Positions 1 through 10,980 of a stretch of DNA of 64,000 bases are shown here, one piece after another. Position 1 is the stretch's first letter. Each line of letters opens with the position of its first letter. This DNA is from Gracilariopsis chorda. Lineage: Eukaryota; Rhodophyta; Florideophyceae; Gracilariales; Gracilariaceae. The stretch spans positions 62,001 through 126,000 of the forward strand of contig NBIV01000114.1 in NCBI GenBank assembly GCA_003194525.1, written 5' to 3'. The notes under the pieces are model-generated. The model ran no database searches. It was not told the DNA's origin and was given only the letters and a program-made list of their open reading frames with translations. The position numbers were made by a program, and so were the translations under genes.

Positions 1-424
1 GCGGTAGTCTTCCAATTCCGTATACACGATGTCGATCTTTGGGACAATGGAGCACAAAACCTCTTCCAAAAAAACCCAATTGACATTGCCACGGTGCATA
101 TCCATGTGCTTCAATGCAGCCGGTATTATGCACAATTTTCCAATAATGTACCCAAGTGCAGTAGAATAGCATATTTACGGTCGCGCAAATGGTATAGTTG
201 TAGGTAGTGAACCTCTGTTTGGGACATATTGGCCATAGTGTTAGACGATACTTGAAACGAAGAAGTAGAATGAGATAAGTTGTAGGTGGCTGCTTGGAGA
301 AGAGTTATCTGCAACTTTATGGTACGCTCTAGCTTAAGTACACAATCGCCAGCACATTAGACAATAGGTAAAATAAACACGTATCCTGTTCAAACAGCAA
401 AATAGATAACGTATAGTACAACCT

Positions 425-561
425 ACGTATACCCTTCTAACAAATTTGGTTGTAATCTATGTAATGCATACGTAGGCTGCGCAGTACTGCAAACGTATAC
501 CCTTCTAACAAAAATAGTTTTAATCTATGTAGTGCATAAGTAGGCCATACAGTTCTAGAAA
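425..561. repeat. Imperfect tandem repeat, period 68 bp
   Basis: Two diverged copies lie head to tail, starting at about 425 and 493. Both open with the same 17-base block (acgtatacccttctaac) and continue with a shared 'aatctatgta.tgcata.gtagg' block. A weaker third fragment may follow to about 590. The repeat lies just upstream of the Helitron relic. No gene is supported in 1-870; the long minus-strand reading frame there is A+T-rich and resembles nothing. Confidence 0.7.
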
Positions 562-885
562 CATAGAACGCTGTAACAAGAATAGGAACAAACAATACGT
601 TGCATACGTAGGGTAATCGTACTCCATATGTATTGACGTCTGAGACCAAGACCGAATAAGAATGCAATGCATATGTACTTAGTAAAGTACTACGTATGTA
701 AACTATCCAGGTACTGATGGCGTCAGGAACATCTTGAGACAATGAAAACAATATGTATAGGTATATGTAAGGCGGGAAACTATTGTGCAACACCAGTTCT
801 CTACTTAAGGGGCAGACACGGTACATGTTACATGGAAAAGTGATCACCAAATCTCTAAATCTCTCTCCGGTTCTTGCAGTCCGAC

Positions 886-3805
886 ATGAGTTCTTCTTCG
901 CATCGACCGCCATCACGACGTGGTGGTCGCCGGTCAGGGGCAGGCCGTCGTCCAAGAGAGAATATACAGCCCATGCATCATCGAGACATGACCGATGAGC
1001 TTGTGCAGGTGGACTTAGGAACTAGAACCGAGCTTCCTCAAAATGTTACGGGACCTCATAACCATGAAGAGATTTACTTGAACTCCTCTCATTCATACGG
1101 TATTCAACAGGAACGAGATAGGACGGTTATGCGGTTCGCTGAAAGACCTCGCCAAGGAATTCACTATGGAGCAAAATATGTCTGGGATGCAAGGGCAGAA
1201 AATATTCGTGAAGGCCTCGCACGTCCATGCTCTTCATATCCGGAGTACCAACCAATCACTGGCACACTTCCAGCGTTTTGTAGGACGTGCGGTGCAAACT
1301 GCCATCGAGCACCTCTGTGTCCTCTCAAAGATTCGGGGTGGGTGCTTCGTATTCGTATGTGCAAATATTGTGGTGCAGTTCTGCTTGGTGCAGAGACCGA
1401 AGGAGCATGCTGTGCATATAAAAGCTCCGTATCGCTTGGAGTTTCTTTCAGACGAGTGCATATCAATTCGCAACTTGAAGAAATATATCGCTTGCGTTCT
1501 TTTCAAACGCTATCAACACACTTAAATATGTTATTTGCAAGCTTTGTCACATTCATGGATATGAAGTACGTTCGGGGTGGAGATCCGTCATTTCTTCGAC
1601 TTCAAGGCAATGCGTCTCTTTCTATTCCAGGCCAGGACGTGCGCTACACATCTTTGTGGTCGGAAGGTCCTCCCAGTCTTAATTCACGGGATTATTATTA
1701 TTCTTCCACGAGAAAAATGGTGTCTAACCCGAGTATTTGATACTTGGTTCCAAAGTTGTACGATCTTATGCAACCAAGACCAGATATTGTCGGACAGAGA
1801 TATAGAAATCTGTTCAGACCAGACAAAAGTGTTCGCAGGAGATCAAACGCGGACGAGTCTATTCTGGACATCTCTGCAGACGCTATTCATGAAAGAATAT
1901 TTGTCCGGAATTATCAACGTGCCCATGAAGCCCGAATCGAGGTGAGCTCTGGTGCAGGACCATTACCAGAAGACAGCTGAGGTAGACCTCTTGCAATGAG
2001 AGCTTTCGTCGTAGAGCCAAGTGGACTGTTCAGGTCGGAAGCCCCAGTTGCCCAGCTGGTAGGCGGAAGAGAATCCCATCACATGTCAACCAGAAATCTT
2101 CGACGTCGAGTTGTCAAGTACAAGCGTTTGAAGCCTGATTCAATGGAAGCTGAGAAAGGAGTTTTTCTACTGCTCTACCCCTACGGTGACAGTCATGCCC
2201 TGTATGATACAACAACATGTATTTCATCGAGGGATGCGAACAAGAGTGACGAAAGGGGCCTAACATGGGCAGAACACTCTAAGCGATGACTGTACAGTAA
2301 TAATGTCCTGCTGAACTCTGGTACTCTTCTTCAGCAATGGTTGCTTCGTACTAGCACAAAAACTGAAGACTTGAGACTTCGCTACTTGGAAAGAGAACAG
2401 ATGAGAATGGTTGAAGAACGGGAGCTGTGGGCTGGAACCCACACTGAAATAGATGAACTTGGCCCTCCCGGTACACTATTTCTTCCAGGTAATCACAAAA
2501 ACTCTCCGGCGTACTGGAGACAAAAACGACTGGATGTGCAAGCAATGGTCGCTCGACTGGGCTCCCCGACGCTTTTCGTCACAGTCAAAATGAACGTATG
2601 GCGGGAAGAGATGAAAAGGCTTAGTATGGACAACGAAAACACTGGAGCATTTTCTCTACAGGGATACGGAAGCCGTCCTTTTGATAGGCCAGATCTTATT
2701 GCAAGAGTTTACAAACAGTATGAAAAATCAATCATGAAGGATCTACAGAATAATTCAGAAGAGCTCTTTGGCTTGAAATGCATTGGGATTGCCACCAAAC
2801 TTGAGTTCTAGGAGAGAAATACTCCACATCATCACATTCTTCTTTGGTTGGAGGGGGGCGTGATTGAAGATCCTGAGATCATTGACACTTTGATCAAAGC
2901 CGAACTGCCTCGGAGTGACTCACCTGAGGACCAGGAACTCCAAAAATCGGTGAAGAAATTCAATATGCACAGACACTCCACATACTGCCGTGGTCGTAGC
3001 TCTGACGGGAGGTGCAGATTTGGGTATGATCGAAAAGAAATTGTGACTGAAACAACGATAAATAAGTACACAAACCGAGTGACCTACCGAAGAAGAAGGA
3101 CAGAAGATTTGAAAGTGGTTCCGTACAATCCAGATCTCACAATGAAGTACAAGGCTCACATAAATGTTAAACGAACCCAAGGGGGCAGCGCTGTTGCATA
3201 CCTGATGAAGTATGCTTTCAAGATTACTAAAGAACAGGAGTTGGTTGTATCAAGTCGAACGGAAAGCCAATCAAGTGCACACAGCGACATGCGTCAAAAT
3301 GAGATCAGGGCGTACATGAGAGCGAGAGTGGCGGGCGCGGTTGAAGCTGCATGGAACCTCTTTGAGTTCAGGCATGTTCGCATGCGTCCAACTGTACGGG
3401 CACTTGAAATACATCTCCGTGGAGAGCGACAGGTTTTGGTTCGAAACGTAAGACTGCCTAGACGTCTGAAGTCTTCCCTGCTGGAAAGATATTTCAAACG
3501 ACCCTCCCGGTACATGGAATTGGACTACATGACATACTACGAGACTGTGCCTGTATAAGATAAGCTACCCCGCTCTGTAACAGAGTCTGACTCCACTCGG
3601 GATGGAGGAAGTCTACGAATGCACGTCGTGCAATGATCCGAAAATGATCGAACTGTGACTCGAATTAGATTTGCTTCTCCCGCAAATCCCGAACTCTTCG
3701 CTCTTCAAGTATTGTTTATGAACTCTGCATTCAGCTCCTTTGATCATCTGAAACGTGTTGGGAGCGAATCCTACTCAACTTATAGAGAAGCGGCAGTAGT
3801 GCGTG
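886..3805 (+). pseudogene. Helitron Rep (HUH nuclease) relic, C-terminus and helicase lost
   Basis: This is a decayed rolling-circle transposon Rep protein. The first ATG is at 886. The N-terminal region has a CKYCGA...E...CC zinc-type motif (about 1357-1440) typical of Helitron proteins. Next come the 'LLYPYGDSHALYD' block (about 2167), the FVTVKMNVW block (about 2575), the HUH metal site PHHHILLW (about 2825-2848) and the YLMKYAFK block that normally carries the Rep tyrosine region (about 3200). The ARVAGAVEAAWNLFEF block (about 3320) and RIRFASPANPELFALQ (about 3661) follow. Everything is in one frame, broken by stops at 1738 (TGA), 1978 (TGA), 2287 (TGA), 2809 (TAG), 3556 (TAA) and 3634 (TGA), with no frameshift. 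Similarity ends at about 3805, where a minus-strand retropepsin begins. The Pif1-like helicase is missing. It cannot be functional as read. Confidence 0.85.
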
Positions 3806-4280
3806 AAGTATATATGGCCGTCACGTGCCTGTTGATGAACTTTGTTCCCAACAAGCACGATGTGGCTAGGTTTGTGTAGACTAGGAAATGGTCCCAGACT
3901 ACCCGACTACCGATTCGGATAGACAGGCGGATTACTGGTAAATTCCGCATACTGTTACGAGACACATCTGTCATCTTTGGATGCGATCTCGTGAGCAGCT
4001 TTGATTGCCATCCGGGCGGGAGAGCGTTCGCGTGGACCAGGTTTGGTCCCGCACTGGGGTCAAGAACACCAGTGACAGGGAGTTGCACCTGAGAGTCGAG
4101 GCCGATTGAGAAACGGACTTTGTAATGCGCTCTGCTGAACAGCATTATCGGATCGGTCTCAGACTCTTGTTTTACGTCCGTGCGTTCGTCTCCCGATGGA
4201 GCCGGCGCTCTCGAATTGGATTCATTATGAGTCCGCTCGGTCTCCTTATTGAGGCTTTCACGCCTCGGGGGGTGGGTCAC
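3780..4280 (-). pseudogene. Ty3/gypsy retropepsin (protease) relic
   Basis: The minus-strand frame shows a retropepsin-like order: a GVLDPSAGPNLV segment, resembling the D-[ST]-G-A active-site loop with the motif damaged, then a 60-70 residue spacer and LLGTKFINRHVTAI, the usual second signature 'LLG..F...H..AI'. It follows the gag relic on the same strand in the order expected for gag-protease. RT and integrase should lie further left, but the Helitron Rep relic lies there instead, so this element was cut at about 3805. The frame differs from that of the gag piece, so at least one indel separates them. Confidence 0.7.
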
Positions 4281-4294
4281 CTCTACGTACCCTC

Positions 4295-6549
4295 TCAGGT
4301 AGTTTTCAGGAGTGGGTGGTGTGTCGGTGCCACCACTTGGACTGCATAGCCCTGTGTGCCCGAGTGGGCTTGGGTCTGGGGTTGACTCTGGCGTATACCG
4401 ATACTAGCCCGTGGGGGTCCGGTATTACTAGTACTTCCGGACGGACTTCTTGGGAAATTGTAATACCCTTCCTCACGGCGTAGGGTATAATTAGCCTCCC
4501 GTGCAGCTAATAGGGCAGCATGTACTTCCGGTGCTAGCATTTTGCAATAATCCGGCTCTCGGGAAAGACATATCCGGCACAGTTTGTCAAATAACCGTGC
4601 GGATATGGGGGCTACACCTCTGCCTGGAGTACCGAATTGGACCGTCCGGGAAGAATGAGACGTGGTGGAGATCGGTGTGGTGGGAGGAGTCGGTAGACTA
4701 CTCCCGCCTCCCATCACAAATACTTGACCACACGGTGCCTCTGAATCATCCTCGTGCGAGTCGGTAGACTACTGCCCCTTCCCATCACAAATAATTGACC
4801 TCCCGGTGCCTCCGAGTCATCCTCGTCCTAGTCGGTCTCCAGGCTCATCACTCGTGAGCATGAGCCACGAAAATGAGTTGGCAGAGAGTCCGTGCGGATT
4901 GTTTGCCGTTTGGTCGCACGGTGCATGTCGCCGTAGGATTCTGCGTATCGGGCTAATGCGTTCAGTCCGATGTGCGGGTTGTGTTGTCAGATGGTTTTTG
5001 ACTTTCGACCGTATGGCAGGCAGCATGTTCTCCACGAAGATGGACTTCAAACGTCGATCTGAGAACACGTTCCCACAGCGTAGTGCTTTATCCCAGAGTT
5101 TCTGGGCGCATTCCGTTTCGGAAATACTTGAGAACTGTCGATAAGTCGTCACCTCAGCGTATGCGTCTGCAACTACCTCGTCGGTCACATAGATGGTTAG
5201 CAAATAGTTCACCACCTCTGAGTATGTTGGCAACGATTCCCGTTTACGGACGTCGACCGCATTGGTTTCTCACGTGATACGGGATTGAACCAGCGCGTGT
5301 GCCCGCCCGGTCAAATAAAACTGAAAACAACAGAGGGCTGCGCCCTCTGTAATGCCATTGAGGTCGCATGCGGTCTTGAATCGTTGTAAGAAGCCCAGTA
5401 CGGCGATGGGGTCCGATCCGAAGAATGGGGGCCCGTTTAGCTGGAAATCCAGCTTCTTGTGGTAGCGAAAAATGTTCCCGGCGACCCGGGCATCTTGCCG
5501 TGCGGACTTCTTGAGAAGGCGATATGACCTGTAGTCTACGGCCCTCCGAAACAAGTCGTTAAGTGGCTTCAACCGCTTAAGTGACCTCCTGCCCAAACGG
5601 TGATGCAAACCTCGTGGGTCGTCGCTTGCTCCTTCTTCCGACTCGGAAAAATCTGCTTTGGAATCTAAAGTCTCCGTTCGGTCTGTCTCTGAGTTTGAAC
5701 GGTTAGGTCTGCGTTTGTGACGGGAAGTTCTCTTCATGCCGCGGTTTGTACGATCCGAACCGGACGGTTTATCCCGACCGCCGCGTCTGTCGCCGTCTGA
5801 CCTCCCTCCATCGGAGCCCCCTCCATCGGAGCTACTATCGTCAGGATCTCCGTTCGGATCTGGCTGACTGGGGATTGCCGGTAGATAGATCGTTCGGGAA
5901 TTTCCTCTTTCATTCCCGTCCGGAATACCTATACCGGACTCTAGGGCCAGTGCCGTGCCCGTACGGTTTGTTTCAAACATTGAGAGGGTCTGGGTGACAT
6001 GTTGTCTCACAGATAGCGGCTCATTTGTCCGATTTGGCTGCACTTCCGTGCGGTCGACGCTTGGCTGAAGGCGTGACATCACTTCCTCGGTAGCCGTGCG
6101 GATTGTCTCAGAGACCTGTCACTCCAATATTTGGGGCTCCCGATCGGCAAGATACTCTTCGACCGCTACTGGGACCCTTATTTCGAGTTCTGTGCGGACG
6201 AATACCGACAAGTGAGTCCGGATACGGTCCCACAAGTTGTCGAAGCCAATGTTCCCGATCGTTGTATCGCGTGAGGACCGGCTGCCTCAGTAGTTGCTGT
6301 TGGCAGCTGAGATGCCGGCGGGCTGTGCGGTGTAGAGGAGGACGCTGCCGCACTACCTGTGCAAAGCAGTGACTCCGGGTTATCCAGTATGGACGTGTTG
6401 AGTGCTGGGGCATTTCTGGTGCTTCGTTCTGAGACCGAAGCGGTGTCAGAGACCGCCGCCGAAGTGGCCTGACACTCCGTAACGAGCTGGGCTGTTTTTA
6501 TGCCCTGCGAACCGTTCTGACTCCGTGGTTTCGGAAGTTTCGATTCCAT
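4295..6549 (-). pseudogene. Ty3/gypsy gag relic
   Basis: This is a decayed capsid-type gag read leftwards. The N-terminal piece (6549-6178) is Ser/Thr-rich and starts with a Met. A charged region rich in Asp/Arg/Ser (about 6082-5600) leads into a capsid-like domain at 5560-4900 with DFQLNGPPFFGSDPIAVLGF, LQRFKTAC and a helical segment up to about 4960. A stop (TGA, 5270-5272) interrupts this domain, and the same frame resumes to 4817. The corresponding domain recurs in the relic at 20.8-22.7 kb, marking both as one gag family. I saw no CCHC knuckle in what survives. The last piece (4717-4295) is Ser/Thr/Pro-rich, after the 71-bp duplication. The locus is unusually rich in CCGNNCGG palindromes. 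Confidence 0.7.
4689..4840. repeat. 71-bp tandem duplication inside the gag relic
   Basis: Two near-identical copies start at 4689 and 4760, each opening with gtcggtagactac and containing ccatcacaaat and catcctcgt. A third, truncated copy starts at 4831 (gtcggtctcc). Seventy-one is not a multiple of three, so one duplication shifts the gag frame. Confidence 0.85.
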
Positions 6550-7500
6550 TTTTGGTCCGTGATTGGTCTTCTAGGTCGGGAGACCAATGTGGGGAAGCGC
6601 ATTGCTTTAGCAAAAGATGTTGACCAGTCGGACGCGCCTAAGCTGTCAGTAGAAGAATTTCCTAGAAAGTCCGGGCGGAAGATGGGCTAGGTGCTCCGAC
6701 CGGTAGAAGTCAGGAGACGCCGGTCAAAGGCTGCGGAACCAGACGGGCAACTGCGTCAGGCGTGGTCAGGGAGCAGGCCTAGAGTGTTGGCGGTCGTGTA
6801 CCGCTCGTGGTTTACCGTGTGGAGTCGTAGTACAAGCTAGTGGGTGTCTTTATCGCCAACTAGAACAAGAAACTAGCCCGTTTGGTGGTATGACGTCTGC
6901 CTTTACTCGTTCACGAGGGTCAGGGAGTACGGTCATCCTAAGTAGACCCGCCGGCCTCGAGGTGCAACTCAGCGAGGATGCAGTTCGGCAGATATGGGCC
7001 AATGGCGGGCCTGCGTACGCATTACCTAAAAATTAATTAAAAATTATCTAAGGTCTTGCAGGCATGCCTGCCCTTCCTTCCGGTCGGACACGTGTATCCC
7101 GTCCCAACAGTCCCCAGGTGTACCGCGCCGGTCAGGTGCACTCTTGCCATCTGTCCACCGTCCGGTCTCCCACTTCATCGCGCATCGGTGTTCGATGTCG
7201 TCCGTCCTGATCTGACGCCCGTACGGTCGTTATACCACCACCGTCCTTATCAGACGGTGAGACACAAAGAAATGGACCAGACCATCTCATCATCCTTGGG
7301 GATGGTGAGGAAGCCTCTTGATTTCTCACCATCCCTAAGGATGGTGACATGGCCTGCTTACAATGCCGCATGCATAGCTGCGTGCATCTAGCTCAGTCCG
7401 AGGAAGACGAGTAGCGTCTTTCTCTCCTACTAGAAAAGGGAGAGAACAGAGCGCAACCCCGGTCTCTGTTCTCAACAGACTTAACTCCAACTACTTTAAC
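6550..7500. other. Probable leader/LTR-side DNA of the minus-strand Ty3 relic; hairpins at 7287-7352
   Basis: No coding sequence is supported. By position this is upstream of the minus-strand gag and shares its CCGNNCGG richness (6671, 6696, 7080, 7159, 7219), so it is probably 5' untranslated or LTR DNA of that element; I could not define LTR ends. At 7287-7352 two short stem-loops (catcc...ggatg, then accatcc-ctaa-ggatggt) sit about 30 bp apart and are related to each other. Confidence 0.4.
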
Positions 7501-8219
7501 TTGTGTTCAAGCAAAGGAATCTTCCTTTTTGGGCCGTCTCTAGCTATTGCCACAGGACGTCTCTTTTTTTTAACCTATTATTTCACGAAAAATAATGTAG
7601 GATTAGATGCACATGATTTGAAGTGTAATTATTTTGGTTTTATTCCGTATGACAGTTTTGTAGGTAAAACCCTAGACAACCCTTAGAGGAAACTTTTGGA
7701 GTAATGGGAGTGCATATGAAGAGTGCACCACTCTTGTGGATGATGCAAGGAAGCTAAATCAATGCCCTCCGCAGGTTTCGGAGTCCCTTTCTCTGGCCAA
7801 AATTCGAGGTGTCCAATTGGAAGATACAGGGATAGCAGATGGTAAGCAGATGTAATGTTGGCTATATAATTTATATTCAGTTTACACTGCGACTGAAATC
7901 CTTTGAAAACGAGCACAGTACATATGCCATCGGCGCGACATACGAAAAATGAACACTGGGATCACTTTTATGCGATAGGTCTCCATTGTAAAGATACATG
8001 GAGTTCTGCGCGAATGCAGATGGATTGTGAAACCCTTGAATATTGCACTTCAACTAAACGCCTCAAATTGCATACAATTCGTCAAGGACACCTGCACATG
8101 TGGGAAACGTGATCCGATGTTTCTATGTGTAGTTTTTCATTGCCTTTGTTTCTGGATGGAGTTCTGTGAAAACTCTAGAATATTGCGATAAGTAGAGAAG
8201 AAGTGGTTGTAATCACCTT
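7501..8219. other. No supportable gene
   Basis: This is A+T-richer DNA between two retroelement relics. Short reading frames on both strands show no recognisable domain. It may be the decayed gag end of the plus-strand gypsy relic that follows, but nothing in the sequence proves that. Confidence 0.4.
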
Positions 8220-10340
8220 CCTTTCGCACAAGGTGAGTCACGAAGTTATGTTCTTTTTGTACAAGGGAAGGATGGTTCGCTTCAATTGTGCGTGAACTTT
8301 CGAGCAATAAGAAAAATATTGTCTAAAAACAATGTACCATTTGCTCGAATAGGTGAAGTATGGATGGCAATGCTATGTATTTCACAACAAAAGATTTGAG
8401 ATGAGGACAAAAAAATAATGGAAAGGGATATTCCAAAACCAGCATCTCCTGCAAGATAAGGACACTTCGAACATCGTATCACAACATTTGGAGAAACTAG
8501 TGGGCTTGGCGTTCTCCCAAAAATCGATTACCAATACTTTCAGACCGTTCTTAGAGAAATGTGGAATGGTTTACATAGATGACATTCTAATACAGACCAA
8601 AACAAGAATGACCATTTCCAATGTTATAAAAGTTTTAAGGTTTCTATGTCAATGAAAGTATAATATACCGTTTGCTCAAGGCTTTGCAAAAATGGCTTTT
8701 CCCTTAACAGAAATGAGAATACAGAAGAAGTATGTCGTATGAGGAAATTCTCAGCAAAGAGTCTTTCATGTATTGAAATGTAAAGAAAAAGGTACAACTT
8801 TACGCAAATATGCACACCCTACAGTATCATATGACGTAACTCAGATGCCATCTTCAGACGATGAAGAACAGTATAAACCCAAACAGAGAAAAGAAACGGA
8901 GTAATAGCCCTCATTTCTAATAATCGCAACGAAACTGAACCGAACCATTGTACTGAAGAAAAAGAACTAATCACCATCCGCGAGAATGATTCAGGAAACA
9001 GAGCCTTTTTTGCTTGGCAATCAAAGCACGAAGGACTCTGCCAGGGAAATGGACAAGAGGGGTTGAATTCATGCAAGAGTTTCATTACACTATTTGTTAC
9101 GTTGAAGAAACATACAGTAGAGTAGCATATGCCTTCTCAAGGAAGACTGGGGAGGTTAGTAAACTTTCCTGGAGTTTTGTGACAATATTGCTCACTTAAC
9201 TACCATAGATATTTCCGATGATTGGTTAAAAGATAGAGAGAGATTGTACAAAATTGCTTACACTCCCTGCAGGCACTACAAAATCTAAAAGATCCATATG
9301 GACGTGCGGTGAAGCGACTATATTTTGAAACTCGTTCACGCACATCGGAAGGAAGGATAAGTGTAACAATCTTCCATCAAATTCATTGCACTCCATTAGA
9401 AGGGCATCGATCGTATCGAAAGAATGTTTTACTAATCAGAGAAAAAGAACTTTGGAATACAATGAAAATATATTTTAAGGAATGTATATTTTAATCTGAA
9501 AACTATCAAAAGCCGAAAGAAGTGAAAAAATCGATGGAAGCACTACTACAAAGCTTTCCAAGTTCTACAAGGAAATAGGAAGTCATATCAAGGAACTTCA
9601 TATTGGATTTACCAAACACGGACAAATGCACTAGCGTTTGGTCTGTTATAATCAAATTTTCTCAATGGTTATACCACATTCTAGGCGGTGAAAAGAGCAA
9701 AGCACCATAATCGCTACAACGTTCTCCAAAAAAGTATATAGACGCCATGGAATGCCAAGAATCATTACATCAGATAAGGATAACAGGTTTACCAAGATAT
9801 TCTGAGATACGGTGAGGAAGCGTACAAATGTCAAACAATACTTACCAACTTCATTTCATCCTCAAAATGATGTTGAAACGTAGGACATGTCTGGAAGTAG
9901 AGACGAGACGATACGATACGGTGTATCCCACACTCAGAGAGAGACTGCATAAATTATATCCCTGGTCTCGAGTTTGTCTGCAATACCATAATGAGTAGCA
10001 CCATCTTATTCCAATCTTTATTCTGAGAATATGGATAACAGCAAATAGAAATGAACGATTTTCTCTACAGCGAACAAATTGATGAAGAGAGGAACACCTG
10101 AAATACGTTTTCCAAGGAAATACCGAAAGCGAGCGAGGTTGCAAAAACTGTGTTTGAAGTGGACAATGCAAGAACTACAGATAATGGTAGTACTGCAGAA
10201 AAAGCATACGATGTAATATCAAAGATTACCTGTCTTTATCGACCAAAAAGCTGATTATTCCTAAAGAATGATCCAGAACGTTCCCCAACCACGTATAGGA
10301 CCATTTCGAATACTCTCTTATAAAACGTTGCAATTTTCAA
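8220..10340 (+). pseudogene. Ty3/gypsy RT-RNase H-integrase relic
   Basis: Pol domains survive in the right order across several frames. RT: GKDGSLQLCVNFRAI (about 8262-8306) and the polymerase box VYIDDIL (about 8570-8592). RNase H end: EFMQEFHYTICYVEETYSRV...SR (about 9066-9150). Integrase zinc-finger half: HCTPLEGHRSYRKN (about 9384-9425). Integrase core: HGMPRIITSDKDNRFTKIF (about 9740-9800) followed by SFHPQNDVET (about 9851-9880). Integrase C-terminal: RIGPFRILSY (about 10288-10317). Several frameshifts and stops show it is long dead. A+T content is higher than in the minus-strand relics either side, suggesting a separate family or age. Confidence 0.8.
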
Positions 10341-10980
10341 TATACTCGAACAGCGAAAAAAAATGCTTTGAAATATCACTGTATTCACCTTTTTCATTAC
10401 TGAAAAAGTTCAGTAATAGTTCTGTAAGCAAGAAAACTCATGGATATCAAGATTGTCATTCACAATGGATACAAAATATCTTTTTAGGTAGTCGCCCATA
10501 AACTACCGGATAAAAGCATACATTACCTTCTATTCACTGTAGCCCATCGTCTCAAGGCGACAGATTACCTAAAGAGGTTTCCAGCCAAGCTCTTGTAGAA
10601 CGCATCATCAGATATATAGACCTCCATGCCAGACGCAAGTCCAGAGTGAGTTTGAGGTCGGGGCTCCCTTTATCTACGGAGTTGGTGCGAAGTATTGGTA
10701 AGACGGTAGATCTGATATGCCAGTCTTGTATTTCGTGTTTCTAAACGCGAATCCAGAGTGGGCAAAAATAGCGAAAGAAACATAAAGGATAAATGTAACA
10801 ACGTGGGCGATAGTGCAGAAATGCAAAAGAGACCCAAAGGTGTGTTGAAGTTTATTCAGTAATCGTGGGAAAACCCAATACTGAATCTAATGGCCTTCTT
10901 TACCCACAAAAGTAAAGGGCACCAAAAAGGTAGTAAACGTGGTGCAATGCCTGTGAGGGGGAGAATACCGACAGAAGTTC
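10341..10980. other. No supportable gene
   Basis: Spacer between the gypsy and copia relics. It may hold the 3' LTR of the former or the 5' LTR of the latter, but I found no matching direct repeat around either relic. Confidence 0.4.

Noticed and set aside
437-955. 172-residue minus-strand reading frame
   Set aside because: A+T-rich, Tyr/Leu/Val-heavy, overlaps the tandem repeat and the Helitron start, and shows no domain.
1166-1525. Overlapping frames on both strands inside the Helitron relic
   Set aside because: They are in other frames of the Rep region, whose conserved blocks fix the true frame.
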